NCBI GenBank assembly: GCA_903940375.1
Contig: CAJAKT010000577.1
Coordinates: 1-16,483 of the forward strand
Direction of reading: 5' to 3'
Origin: an uncultured bacterium
GTDB taxonomy: Bacteria > Actinomycetota > Actinomycetes > S36-B12
DNA: 16,483 nucleotides
The notes under the pieces were generated by a model that was not told the origin of the DNA, did not search any database, and saw only the letters and a program-made list of their open reading frames with translations. This document shows, one piece after another, positions 6,423-13,749 of the stretch. Numbering within the stretch: position 1 is the first letter of the stretch; each line of letters starts with the position of its first letter. Both the position numbers and the translations under genes were made by a program.

Positions 6423-7912
6423 TGCTGAAACGGCTGTTCACCCCGCCCGAGTCGCGGGCCATCACGTTCCAGAAGCTGTTTGAGATGGGCGAGCCGCTGC
6501 CGTCGGGCACCCGCGCCGGTGTCAACATCAACCAGGACACCGCGTTCAAGATCAGCGTCGTCTACGCAGCGACCCGCCTCATCGCGGACGTCTGCTCGAC
6601 GCTTCCCCTGGATGCGTTCTACCGCTCGAACGGGCAGCGGTTCCCGTTCCGGCCGAAGCCCGCGTGGGTGTCGGACCCGGAGCCGGACGCCGGGTTCACC
6701 CGCATCGACCACTACCAGGCGATGCACGTCTCGCTGGCGACGGACGGCAACTCGTTCAGCCGCAAGACGTTCGACTCCGCGGGCAACCTGTCGAGCCTGT
6801 CGATCATGGACCCGCGCCGGGTTCGGATCGACCGCGACTCCCGTCACCGTATCGTGTTCATCGTCGATGGGCAGACGACGCTGACGGAGGACGACGTCGT
6901 CCACATCACGGACCTGCGTCGCCCCGGGCAACTGCGTGGCGTGTCGAGGATTCACGAGCTGCGGGAGACCCTCGGCCTGACGAAGGCCCTGGAGGAGTTC
7001 TCCGCGGCGTTCTTCGGCTCGGGTTCGACCACGTCGGGGGTCATCGAGGTCCCGGGCGAGGTCACTGAGCAGCAGGCGGAGGCTTTGCAGGATGGCTGGG
7101 AGAAGGGCCACCGGGGTCTGCGCAAGGCGCACCGTCCCGGCGTGCTGTCAGCCGGCGCGAAGTGGGTGAAGACTGGCGTGGACAACGACCAGGCGCAAAT
7201 GCTGGGCAGCCGCGAGTTCATGGTCGAGGAAGTCTGCCGAATCTACCGAATCCCGCCGCACCTGCTTCAGTCGACGAAGCCCGGCTCGATGAGCTACGCC
7301 TCCGTGGAGGAGCTGTCGAAGGCGTTCGTGACCTATACGGTGCTGCCACTGGTCTCCAAGATCGAGGATGCCTACTCCAAGCTGCTGCCCGGTGGGGCGT
7401 TCCTGAAGTTCAACGTGGACGGCCTGCTGCGGGCGTCGCTCACCGACAGGTACGCCGCGTACTCCGTCGGCACCCAGGCGGGCTTCCTCGCCGTCAACGA
7501 CGTGCGCCGGCTGGAGGACCTCCCGGCTGTCGAGGGCGGCGACGCGAACCGCGTCCCCCTGGCGAACGTGGACCTGCACGCCGCCGGCCTGACCGAGCAG
7601 CAGATGAAGGTCGCGCAGGCCGCCCAGCTCATCAACGCCGGATTCGACCGGAGGCCGCCCTGGCCGCGGTCGGCCTGCCATCCATCGCCCATACGGGACT
7701 GGCGACCGTCCAGCTCCAGCAGGAGCCGGCCCCTGTCCGCGAGCTCGAGGTCGTCGCCGAGGAGCGGGTCAGTGCTCAGGACGTCGCCGACGCCATCGGG
7801 TCGGCGATCCGTGAACTGCCCGGCCCGGTCGTCAATGTCACCGTGCCCGAACCGTCCGTCGCCCGCACCAAGCGCGTCGAACGTGACGACGCGGGCAACA
7901 TCACCGCGATAG
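6422..7912 (+). CDS. Portal protein, HK97 gp3-like, with an apparent frameshift near 7649
   Basis: The portal forms the dodecameric ring through which DNA enters the head and to which the connector binds. Recognisable family segments include SVVYAATRLIADVCSTLPL, the region HYQAMHVSLATDGNSF, VVHITDLRR, and EEVCRIYRIPPHLLQ with PGSMSYASVEE. After residue 409 (LINAGFD) the frame changes to an Arg/Ser/Pro-rich tail without family similarity. The expected continuation lies in another frame (7651-7923), as if one C were missing from GACCCGGAG. The annotated frame is therefore probably right only up to about 7648. GAGGG at 6411-6415 lies six bases before the ATG and serves as ribosome binding site. 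Either a sequencing error or a true mutation could explain the shift. Confidence 0.85.
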   Translation: MLKRLFTPPESRAITFQKLFEMGEPLPSGTRAGVNINQDTAFKISVVYAATRLIADVCSTLPLDAFYRSNGQRFPFRPKPAWVSDPEPDAGFTRIDHYQAMHVSLATDGNSFSRKTFDSAGNLSSLSIMDPRRVRIDRDSRHRIVFIVDGQTTLTEDDVVHITDLRRPGQLRGVSRIHELRETLGLTKALEEFSAAFFGSGSTTSGVIEVPGEVTEQQAEALQDGWEKGHRGLRKAHRPGVLSAGAKWVKTGVDNDQAQMLGSREFMVEEVCRIYRIPPHLLQSTKPGSMSYASVEELSKAFVTYTVLPLVSKIEDAYSKLLPGGAFLKFNVDGLLRASLTDRYAAYSVGTQAGFLAVNDVRRLEDLPAVEGGDANRVPLANVDLHAAGLTEQQMKVAQAAQLINAGFDRRPPWPRSACHPSPIRDWRPSSSSRSRPLSASSRSSPRSGSVLRTSPTPSGRRSVNCPARSSMSPCPNRPSPAPSASNVTTRATSPR

Positions 7913-7923
7913 TCGAGGAGTAG
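7651..7923 (+). pseudogene. Displaced C-terminal part of the portal gene (shifted frame)
   Basis: These 90 codons continue the portal in the shifted frame, starting EAALAAVGLPSIAHTGLA, passing through VVNVTVPEP, and ending KRVERDDAGNITAIVEE. That reads as the natural ending of an actinophage portal, because it follows LINAGFD smoothly once a proline codon is restored. There is no suitable start codon or ribosome binding site of its own at the junction. It ends three bases before the next gene, and GAGGAG in its last codons serves as that gene's ribosome binding site. I treat it as part of the portal gene, not a separate protein. Confidence 0.75.
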
Positions 7924-7926
7924 GAC

Positions 7927-8286
7927 ATGGCTGTCGGACTGGACGCGGCTGGTAAGGGACTCATGCTGTCCGGCTTCACGGCCGGTGCCCTGTACGTCTC
8001 TCTGCACACCGCCGACGCGGGCACGAACGGTGCGAACGAGGTGACCGGCGGGACCTACGCCCGCAAGAGCGCTGCCTGGGGATCGCCGGCGGCCGGTGCC
8101 GTCGCGAACAGCGGGGCCATCGTGCTCGATGTCCCGGCGTCCACCACCATCACCGTCCTCGGCTACTGGTCGGCGTCCAGTGGCGGCACGTTCTACGGCT
8201 CCCGCGCCCTGGATGCGCCCCAGACGTTCGCGACGGCCGGCACCTACACCATCGCCATCGGCAACCTGACCGAGGCCATCGCGTAA
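7927..8286 (+). CDS. Small tail-fibre-like virion protein
   Basis: This 119-residue protein resembles a family often labelled phage tail fibre protein in actinophages, placed among head genes. Typical features are LYVSLHTADAGTNGANEV near residue 22, a GGTYARKSAAWG strand, DVPASTTITVLGYW, and a closing GTYTIAIGNL. It is all beta-looking with many Gly, Ala, Ser and Thr. GAGGAG sits about eight bases before the ATG. Its stop overlaps the start of the repeat protein (TAATG), suggesting the two are made together, perhaps as a head or tail decoration. The exact location in the virion is unknown. Confidence 0.65.
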   Translation: MAVGLDAAGKGLMLSGFTAGALYVSLHTADAGTNGANEVTGGTYARKSAAWGSPAAGAVANSGAIVLDVPASTTITVLGYWSASSGGTFYGSRALDAPQTFATAGTYTIAIGNLTEAIA

Positions 8287-8972
8287 TGCCCGGGCTGTTC
8301 ACCCTCGACGATGCCGTCAAGGGTGCGCTCGACACGGGCATCCTGGGCGGCCCGGGCACCGGGTTCGTCGCCGGATCGTCCACCGTCACCGGCAGCGTGC
8401 TCGGCAGCCGAGGGCAGCCCGGCACGGTCACCGGGTCGTCCACGTCGTCCGGCACCGCCACCGGGGTCGAGGGCGACATCGGCACCGTCGCCGGATCGTC
8501 CACCTCGACCGGCGGCCTCACGGGCACCGTCGGATACCGGGGCATCGTCGCCGGATCGACCAGTTCGGCGGGAACGGCCACCGGCACCCCTGCCCTCACG
8601 GGTTCGGTCCTCGGGTCGGCCACCTCGAGTGGCACCGTCACAGGAACCGTTGCCACGCCACCGACGCCACCCACGCCACCGGAGCCTGAGCCGGCACCGA
8701 CGGGCGGCGGCGGGCGCTACCGGCCACAGCCCGCGCCGGCGCGACCTCGAGCAGCCCAGCCGCCACGGGTTGAGCGTCACGATGGCGCGTCACGCGGTCG
8801 AGTCGCCGCGGCCGGGCAGGCAGCGGGGCACTGCGGCTACTCCGGTGCGTCACGGGGCACCTGTACAGCAACCGGCAGCGCGGATGGCATCCGATGGCCG
8901 GGCGACGACCTGCTCGCCCGATGGGCACGCACCACCCGCGACAACGAACTTCTACTCCTGGACGTCATGTAA
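8286..8972 (+). CDS. Repeat protein with 20-residue Gly/Ser/Thr repeats
   Basis: I do not recognise a named family for this 228-residue protein. Residues 26-125 are five consecutive units of exactly 20 residues. Each has G-x-V-x-G-S at its start, then Gly at +10 and +14 (for example G46/G50/G56/G60 and G66/G70/G76/G80). A Pro-rich hinge (PPTPPTPPEPEPAP) and a basic linker follow. Two further degenerate units begin RGRVAAAG (170) and RGTCTATG (190), again 20 residues apart. This regular pattern suggests a beta-solenoid or fibrous spacer. The high Ser/Thr content makes it a possible glycan acceptor, which is inference. The start overlaps the preceding gene as TAATG. Confidence 0.65.
   Translation: MPGLFTLDDAVKGALDTGILGGPGTGFVAGSSTVTGSVLGSRGQPGTVTGSSTSSGTATGVEGDIGTVAGSSTSTGGLTGTVGYRGIVAGSTSSAGTATGTPALTGSVLGSATSSGTVTGTVATPPTPPTPPEPEPAPTGGGGRYRPQPAPARPRAAQPPRVERHDGASRGRVAAAGQAAGHCGYSGASRGTCTATGSADGIRWPGDDLLARWARTTRDNELLLLDVM
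8361..8660 (+). repeat. Five tandem 60-bp coding repeats
   Basis: The 20-residue protein repeats correspond to a 60-bp period. Near-identical blocks such as GTCGCCGGATCGTCCACC begin at about 8367 and 8487, and GTCGCCGGATCGACC at about 8547. Shared bases inside the units suggest growth by recombination or slippage. Copy number may vary between related phages. Confidence 0.75.
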
Positions 8973-8990
8973 TCCGCGAAAGGACCCACG

Positions 8991-9722
8991 ATGGACCCGA
9001 TTGAGATTCGCAGCATCGAGACGGAGCCGCTGGAACTGCGGGCCGCGGCCTCCGGTGACGGCATGACGTTCTCCGGCTGGGCCGTGCGCTACGACCAGCC
9101 GAGCCTGCCCCTTCCGTTCGTCGAGCGGGTCGCGCAGGGCGCGTTCACCCGGACGCTGAAGGCCAAGAACGACATCCGGTCCTACATCAACCACGACGAC
9201 CGGCTGGTCCTGGGGTCGACTCGGGCCAAGACGATGCGCCTGGAGGACCGGGCCGAGGGACTGTGGGTCGAGACCGACCTGCCGGACACGTCGTATGGCA
9301 ACGACCTGCGCATCTCCATCGAGCGCGGCGACGTCCGCACGCAGTCCATCGGCTTCTCCACCGTCAAGGACTCCTGGTCCGAGGACGGCGGGCAGCGCGT
9401 CCTGCACGAGGTGCGCCTGCATGAGGTCTCCGTCGTCACCGGCGTGGCCGCCTACCCCCAGTCGACGGCGTCCGTGCGGTCCTGGCTCGTCCCGGCCAAG
9501 CGGGCGATGGTCGATGTCGACGCCCTGTCCCAGGCCATCGACGTCCTCCAGTCCGGCGCGAACCTGACACCCGAGCAGGTCGCCCTGCTGATGGGCGTCA
9601 TCTCCGCCCTGGAGGAGTCGACCCCGGAGCCGGAGTGCATCGAGGTCGAGGCGTCCCTGTCGATCCCGCTGAGCCTGCTGCGCAAGCGCCTGGAGCTCAT
9701 CGAGCGCGGCCTGGTCGCCTGA
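8991..9722 (+). CDS. HK97-family prohead protease
   Basis: This 243-residue serine protease should cleave the capsid delta domain during head maturation. The family core is present: MTFSGWAVRYDQPS, FVERVAQGAFTRTL, the catalytic-histidine motif YINHDDRLVLGST (H68), and the serine motif TQSIGFS (S119). LHEVSVVTGVAAYP follows, in which E145 sits where the family often has its third active-site residue. The final 70 residues are helical and acidic. An AAAGGA sequence lies about seven bases before the ATG. It sits directly upstream of the capsid gene, as in HK97. Assignment is strong. Confidence 0.92.
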   Translation: MDPIEIRSIETEPLELRAAASGDGMTFSGWAVRYDQPSLPLPFVERVAQGAFTRTLKAKNDIRSYINHDDRLVLGSTRAKTMRLEDRAEGLWVETDLPDTSYGNDLRISIERGDVRTQSIGFSTVKDSWSEDGGQRVLHEVRLHEVSVVTGVAAYPQSTASVRSWLVPAKRAMVDVDALSQAIDVLQSGANLTPEQVALLMGVISALEESTPEPECIEVEASLSIPLSLLRKRLELIERGLVA

Positions 9723-9734
9723 CCCACTGATCTC

Positions 9735-9782
9735 CCGCCGCACCGGAGCCGGTGGGCGGTCGCTCGATGCGGAGCCGCATCG
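9735..9782 (+). other. Two tandem hairpins between protease and capsid genes
   Basis: The first hairpin joins CCGCC and CACCGG (9735-9739, 9741-9746) to CCGGTGGGCGG (9749-9759), with one bulged base and a two-base AG turn. The second is a perfect 8-bp inverted repeat, CGATGCGG (9765-9772) and CCGCATCG (9775-9782), with the same AG turn. Both end 42 bases before the capsid ATG. They may stabilise the capsid message, act as an RNA processing signal, or partly terminate transcription. No T-run follows. Confidence 0.6.
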
Positions 9783-9823
9783 GCACGTCATCTCCTGCGC
9801 ATCAAACCAACCCAAGGAGAACC

Positions 9824-10999
9824 ATGTCCTACCTTCAGCGTCTCATTGACGCCCAGAACACGGACCTCCATGCGGCTCGATCTTTCCTCGACCGTGCGGA
9901 GACCGAATCACGCGAACTGTCCGTCGAGGAGCGCACCGCATGGGACGCCCTGAACGTCCAGATGGACACCCGCGCCGAGCACATGGAGCAGGTTCGCTCC
10001 GATGAGGCCCGCTCGATCATCGCCAACGAGGCCGCCCCCGAGCTGTTCGTCGCTCGCGGCGTCACCCGCGACGATGAGGCCGACGTCCTGCGCAAGCTCG
10101 CGTCCGGGGAGCTGCGCTCGCACACGTTCGAGCGTCGCGATCTGAACACCACCGACGACTCCAGTGTCGTGCCGTCCTCGTTCCTGAACAGCCTCCAGGC
10201 TGCGATGGTCACGGTCGGCCCGATGCTCGACGGCAACATCGTCACGCTGCTCAACACCGCTTCGGGTGAGGACCTGAAGATTCCGGTGGAGTCGACCCGT
10301 CCGGCCGCCACGGCCATCGCCGAGGCGACCACGATCACCGCGCTCGACCCGACGTTCTCGTCGATCACGCTGAAGTCGCAGAAGGTCGCGGTCCTGACGA
10401 AGGTCAGCCGCGAGCTGCTGTCCGACTCCGGCATCGACCTGAACGGCTACCTGGGCCGGGCACTGGGCACGAGCATCGGCGTGAAGGTCAACAGCCTTCT
10501 CACCATCGGCACGGGCACCATCGAGGCCAAGGGCGTCGTCTCGGGCGCTGGCGCGGGCATCGTCGGCGGCACGGGCACCACGGGTGCCTTCACCGCCGAC
10601 AACCTCATCGACCTGGCTCACTCCGTGGACGGCGCTTACGTCCGTCAGGGTGCGGGCTGGATGATGCGGCGCTCGAGCATCGGCGCTGTCCGCAAGCTGA
10701 AGGACACCGCTGGCTACTACCTGTTCGCCCCGGCGGCAACGGTCGGCTCGCCCGACACGCTGCTCTCGTTCCCGATCTACGACAACCCGGACGTCGTGGC
10801 CGCTGCGGTCAACGCGAAGTCCGTGCTGTTCGGATGGTTCGGCTCGTACCACGTCCGCCAGGTCGGTGGCATCGAGATCGCCCGCTCAGAGGACGCATAC
10901 TTCGCGTCCGACGAGATCGGCTTCCGCGCCACCATCCGGGTCTGGGGCGATCTGGGCCAGTCCGGTGCCGTCAAGACCTTTGCCGGCGGCACCGCCTGA
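9824..10999 (+). CDS. Major capsid protein, HK97 fold
   Basis: The 391-residue capsid subunit is close in size to HK97 gp5. The first 60 or so residues (LQRLIDAQNTDLHAARSFLD, then ESRELSVEERTAWDAL) form the charged coiled-coil delta domain that scaffolds assembly and is usually removed by the protease. The rest has the HK97 pattern, including SSVVPSSFLNSLQ, an IPVES strand, KVAVLTKVSRELLSDS for the spine helix, WMMRRSSIGAVRKLKD, PIYDNPDV, and the C-terminal FRATIRVWGDL strand. AAGGAGA lies about five bases before the ATG; the upstream open frame lacks capsid similarity. A strong hairpin ends the gene, followed by a sugar cassette. Confidence 0.95.
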   Translation: MSYLQRLIDAQNTDLHAARSFLDRAETESRELSVEERTAWDALNVQMDTRAEHMEQVRSDEARSIIANEAAPELFVARGVTRDDEADVLRKLASGELRSHTFERRDLNTTDDSSVVPSSFLNSLQAAMVTVGPMLDGNIVTLLNTASGEDLKIPVESTRPAATAIAEATTITALDPTFSSITLKSQKVAVLTKVSRELLSDSGIDLNGYLGRALGTSIGVKVNSLLTIGTGTIEAKGVVSGAGAGIVGGTGTTGAFTADNLIDLAHSVDGAYVRQGAGWMMRRSSIGAVRKLKDTAGYYLFAPAATVGSPDTLLSFPIYDNPDVVAAAVNAKSVLFGWFGSYHVRQVGGIEIARSEDAYFASDEIGFRATIRVWGDLGQSGAVKTFAGGTA

Positions 11000-11050
11000 C
11001 AGTTCGACCGACGACGGCCTGCGCCCGTCTCGGCTCGTCTGTCCACAACT

Positions 11051-11087
11051 GTCCGGGGGTCCTGTGCGCAGGACAGGACCCCCGGGC
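11051..11087 (+). terminator. Strong hairpin after the capsid gene
   Basis: A 13-bp perfect stem pairs CCGGGGGTCCTGT (11053-11065) with ACAGGACCCCCGG (11073-11085) around seven bases, and two more outer pairs, one of them G-T, extend it. It lies 51 bases past the capsid stop. No T-run follows. It could terminate part of the capsid transcript, lowering downstream expression relative to capsid. It could also protect the capsid mRNA 3' end. Confidence 0.65.
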
Positions 11088-11111
11088 TCCCCACCTGCGA
11101 TGAGGAAAACC

Positions 11112-12338
11112 ATGAACCGTGCTGCGCGCCGGCGTGCCGACAGGCTCGCCCCGACCAATCCGTCTCCGCTCGCGGTGACCTTCTCATCGAACGCTCCCTG
11201 GGCTCCGACCGGATATGGAACCCAGACGAAGCAGGTCGTCACCCGGATGGCCGCCGACGGTCATCACGTCGCGGTCGCCGCGAACTACGGCCTCGAGGCG
11301 ACGATGACGACGTGGGAGGGCATCGACGTCTTCCCCAAGGGGTACGACGGCTATTCCCAGGACATTCTGTCCGCCTACTTCCGGGACTGGTCGCGTCAGC
11401 ATCCCGACGACCGGGCCGTGCTGTTCACCCTGTATGACGCCTGGGTGTTCTCCAATCCGGCACTGGATGACATCCCGATTGTCTCGTGGGTCCCCATCGA
11501 TCATCTGCCGGTCCCTCCGAAGGTCGCGGACTGGTGCCGCCGCCCGAACGTGACGCCCGTCGCGATGAGCTACTACGGCGGGGAGCAACTGACCCGCGCC
11601 GGCATCGATCACGTCGTGATCCCGCACGGCATCGAGACCCGGGTCTTCACCCACACCCCGACCGTCGAGGACGGCAACGGGGTGATGCGCACCGGGCGCG
11701 AGCTGATGAGCATCCCCGAGGGTGTCCACCTGACCGGCATCGTGAACGCGAACAAGGGCACTGCCCCGGTGCGGAAGGCATTCGCAGAACAGCTCCTGGC
11801 GTGGTCGATCTTCGCCTCCGACAAGCCCGACGCGATGGTCTACCTGCACACGGAGAAGTCCGGCGGCATGGGCGGCATCCCGTTCGACCCGCTGCTGGAG
11901 TCGCTGGCCCTGAGGCCCGACCAGTACCGCTTCGTCAACCAGTACCTCCTGCGCACCGGCATCCCTGTCGATGTGATGGCCGCGATCTACTCGGGCCTGG
12001 ACGTGCTGCTCGCCCCGACGCTCGGCGAGGGATTCGGATTGACCGTCGCCGAATGCCAGTCCGTGGGTACCCGGGTCATCGTCAACGACTTCTCCGCTCA
12101 GCCCGAGCTCGTCGGTGACGGGTGGAAGGTCGGCGGCCAGCCGCTGTGGGATCCGGCGCAGAACGCCTGGTTCAACACCCCGTCCATCCCCGACATGGTC
12201 GCGGCCCTCAACGAGTCCTACGAGCAGCGCGGCGAAGGCCCGAGCGCGAAGGCCCGAGCGCACATCGTCGACAACTACGACGCGGACATGTTGTACGCGA
12301 CGAAGTGGCGTCCGTTCCTGACCACGGTCGGCACATGA
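11112..12338 (+). CDS. Glycosyltransferase, GT4-type (GT-B fold)
   Basis: This 408-residue protein is predicted to transfer a sugar from an activated nucleotide donor. The N-terminal domain begins NAPWAPTGYGTQTKQVV (28-43), a typical acceptor-side loop. The C-terminal half holds LLAPTLGEGFGLTVAECQSVG with the EX7E motif (E306, E314), characteristic of retaining GT4 enzymes. PHGIETRVF (171-179) resembles the usual domain linker. The ATG at 11112 has GAGGAAA six bases upstream, and an ATG at 11100 is the alternative. The open frame before it has no similarity. It is the first gene of a four-gene set joined by overlaps and follows the capsid gene, so virion decoration is a likely job. Donor and acceptor cannot be read from the sequence. 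Confidence 0.88.
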   Translation: MNRAARRRADRLAPTNPSPLAVTFSSNAPWAPTGYGTQTKQVVTRMAADGHHVAVAANYGLEATMTTWEGIDVFPKGYDGYSQDILSAYFRDWSRQHPDDRAVLFTLYDAWVFSNPALDDIPIVSWVPIDHLPVPPKVADWCRRPNVTPVAMSYYGGEQLTRAGIDHVVIPHGIETRVFTHTPTVEDGNGVMRTGRELMSIPEGVHLTGIVNANKGTAPVRKAFAEQLLAWSIFASDKPDAMVYLHTEKSGGMGGIPFDPLLESLALRPDQYRFVNQYLLRTGIPVDVMAAIYSGLDVLLAPTLGEGFGLTVAECQSVGTRVIVNDFSAQPELVGDGWKVGGQPLWDPAQNAWFNTPSIPDMVAALNESYEQRGEGPSAKARAHIVDNYDADMLYATKWRPFLTTVGT

Positions 12339-13099
12339 TCGCCTGGGTAACCCATCACCTGCCGAGCGCCGGGCCGCACGCCGATCATCACCTGCCCGGC
12401 GAGTTCGCCGGTGGAGCGGAGATGACCGACGCGGCGTGGCGTGACGCGGCACCCGAACCCGTCACCGTGATCGCCCCCGATGACTGGCAGGCGGCGCTGG
12501 ACGCCGACCGGGTCATCATCACCGGCACCGATCTCCTCACCGACGAGGCGATGCTCGCCCTGGCCGAACGCGACCCAGTCCTGTTCGTCCATCACGCGCA
12601 GACCCGCACCCCCGCTCGCCGGGTACTCATCGACTCCGCGAGCCTGTTCCTCGTCCACACTCCCGTGCATCTCGCGCACGAGTTGCAGTGGACGGACCCC
12701 AAGCGCACCGGGCAGGTCCTGTCGCCGTTGGAGACCGACCAGATTCAGCCAGCGTCCAAGGAGCCGTTCGCGATCTGGGCGCAGCGGTGGCACCCCAGCA
12801 AGGGGCCGCTCGCGGCACGCATGTGGGCAGCGGAGAACGGCGTCTTCCTGGTGATGCTGTTCGAGGCTCCCCGCGACGAGGTGCTGGACACGATGGCGGT
12901 CGCCGAGCACTACGTCTTCCTGCCCCTGGGGCTGGAGTCCGAGTCCCGGGCGACGATGGAGGCCGTGTTGTCGGGCTGCACCGTCCACGCGAATGACCGG
13001 GTCGGCATCACGTCGGTCCCCGGCTGGGACGACCCCGCGCAGCTGCGCGACCTGCTTGACGGGGCATCGGCCCGATTCTGGAAGTTGGCACTGGCATGA
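12335..13099 (+). CDS. Short GT-B-like glycosyltransferase (putative)
   Basis: This 254-residue protein has features of a compact GT-B enzyme. GEFAGGAEMTDAAW (22-35) resembles the N-terminal substrate loop. LPLGLESESRATMEAVLSGC (196-215) contains an EX7E spacing (E201, E209). AIWAQRWHPSKGP (147-158) may be the start of the second domain. Typical family members have 350-400 residues, so this is a minimal or diverged form. It may be weakly active, or may assist the neighbouring transferases. It begins at an ATGA overlap with the preceding gene and ends at another with the next. Assignment rests on motif spacing and context and is less sure than for its neighbours. Confidence 0.65.
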   Translation: MIAWVTHHLPSAGPHADHHLPGEFAGGAEMTDAAWRDAAPEPVTVIAPDDWQAALDADRVIITGTDLLTDEAMLALAERDPVLFVHHAQTRTPARRVLIDSASLFLVHTPVHLAHELQWTDPKRTGQVLSPLETDQIQPASKEPFAIWAQRWHPSKGPLAARMWAAENGVFLVMLFEAPRDEVLDTMAVAEHYVFLPLGLESESRATMEAVLSGCTVHANDRVGITSVPGWDDPAQLRDLLDGASARFWKLALA

Positions 13100-13749
13100 G
13101 TGTCGCCGTCCTCGTCCCGACCCTCGGCAGGCCGGACAACATGCGTCGGGTCCATGAGGACCTATATGCCAGCGTCGACCCGGCAGACGTGAGCTTGTAC
13201 TTCGTCGTGGAGGAGCGCGACGTGGACAGCGTTGAGGCGGGTCACGACCTCGGCGTGGCGGTTCTGTGGAACCAGCGCTCGGCCTCCTACGCCGGAGCCA
13301 TCAACTCTGCGCTGCTGTGGACCGACGAGCCGTACCTGTTCATCGGCGCGGACGACCTGCACTTCCACGAGGGCTGGCTCCCGCCGCTGCTGGCGATGGC
13401 CGGCGAGTTCGGCTTCGGCCTCGTGGGGACCAACGACCTCTACAACCGGGACGTGCTCAACGGCACGCACGCCACGCACTTCCTCGTGACCCGCGAGTAC
13501 GCGCTTACGGGCTGCGTGGATGAACCCGGCGTCCTGCTGCACGAGGGCTACTCGCATAACTGGGTCGACACCGAGGTCGTGGCGACGGCCATATCTCGGG
13601 CCGAGTTTGCGCCCTGCCTCACCAGCATCGTGGAGCATCTGCACCCGCTTGCGGGCAAGGCAGGAACGGACACGACCTACGAGAAGGGCCGCGACAGCGA
13701 ACCGCTTGACGCGCAGCACTTCGCCGAGCGGAGGCACCTGTGGACATAG
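13096..13749 (+). CDS. Glycosyltransferase, family 2-like (GT-A fold)
   Basis: This 217-residue protein has the layout of a short GT-A transferase. It starts with a beta strand MSVAVLVPTLGRPDNMRRV, as expected for nucleotide-sugar binding. SASYAGAINSALLWTDEPYLFIGADDLHF (62-90) includes the DD pair at D86/D87 in the position of the metal-binding DxD motif. NWVDTEV (155-161) and EHLHP (180-184) follow in places where catalytic acidic and metal-binding His residues usually occur. The start overlaps the previous stop as ATGA, and the end overlaps the epimerase. Codons such as CTA and ATA, scarce in neighbouring genes, appear, which hints at separate acquisition. Donor sugar unknown. Confidence 0.8.
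   Translation: MSVAVLVPTLGRPDNMRRVHEDLYASVDPADVSLYFVVEERDVDSVEAGHDLGVAVLWNQRSASYAGAINSALLWTDEPYLFIGADDLHFHEGWLPPLLAMAGEFGFGLVGTNDLYNRDVLNGTHATHFLVTREYALTGCVDEPGVLLHEGYSHNWVDTEVVATAISRAEFAPCLTSIVEHLHPLAGKAGTDTTYEKGRDSEPLDAQHFAERRHLWT

Noticed and set aside
7640..7660. Portal frameshift considered as programmed recoding
   Set aside because: No slippery heptamer of the X-XXY-YYZ type is seen at the junction, and portal genes are not known for recoding. A one-base deletion explains it more simply.
8361..8660. Regular 60-bp repeats considered as a CRISPR array
   Set aside because: The units are similar along their whole length, lie in a continuous reading frame and keep a 20-residue protein pattern. 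There is no alternation of constant repeats and variable spacers.
9752..9823. Upstream extension of the capsid frame
   Set aside because: The start at 9752 has no ribosome binding site and runs through the hairpins, whereas AAGGAGA precedes the ATG at 9824.
8952..10852. Long minus-strand frames opposite the protease and capsid genes
   Set aside because: They mirror strongly supported structural genes and show no recognisable domain, so they are shadow frames.
10866..11111. Upstream extension of the GT4 glycosyltransferase frame
   Set aside because: It overlaps the capsid gene end and the terminator-like hairpin, and the sequence has no glycosyltransferase similarity.
11184..12452. Long open frame on the minus strand (about 420 codons)
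   Set aside because: It lies opposite a clear glycosyltransferase gene. Its composition (Asp, Gly, Arg, Val) is typical of an antisense frame in GC-rich DNA, and no ribosome binding site or motif is seen.
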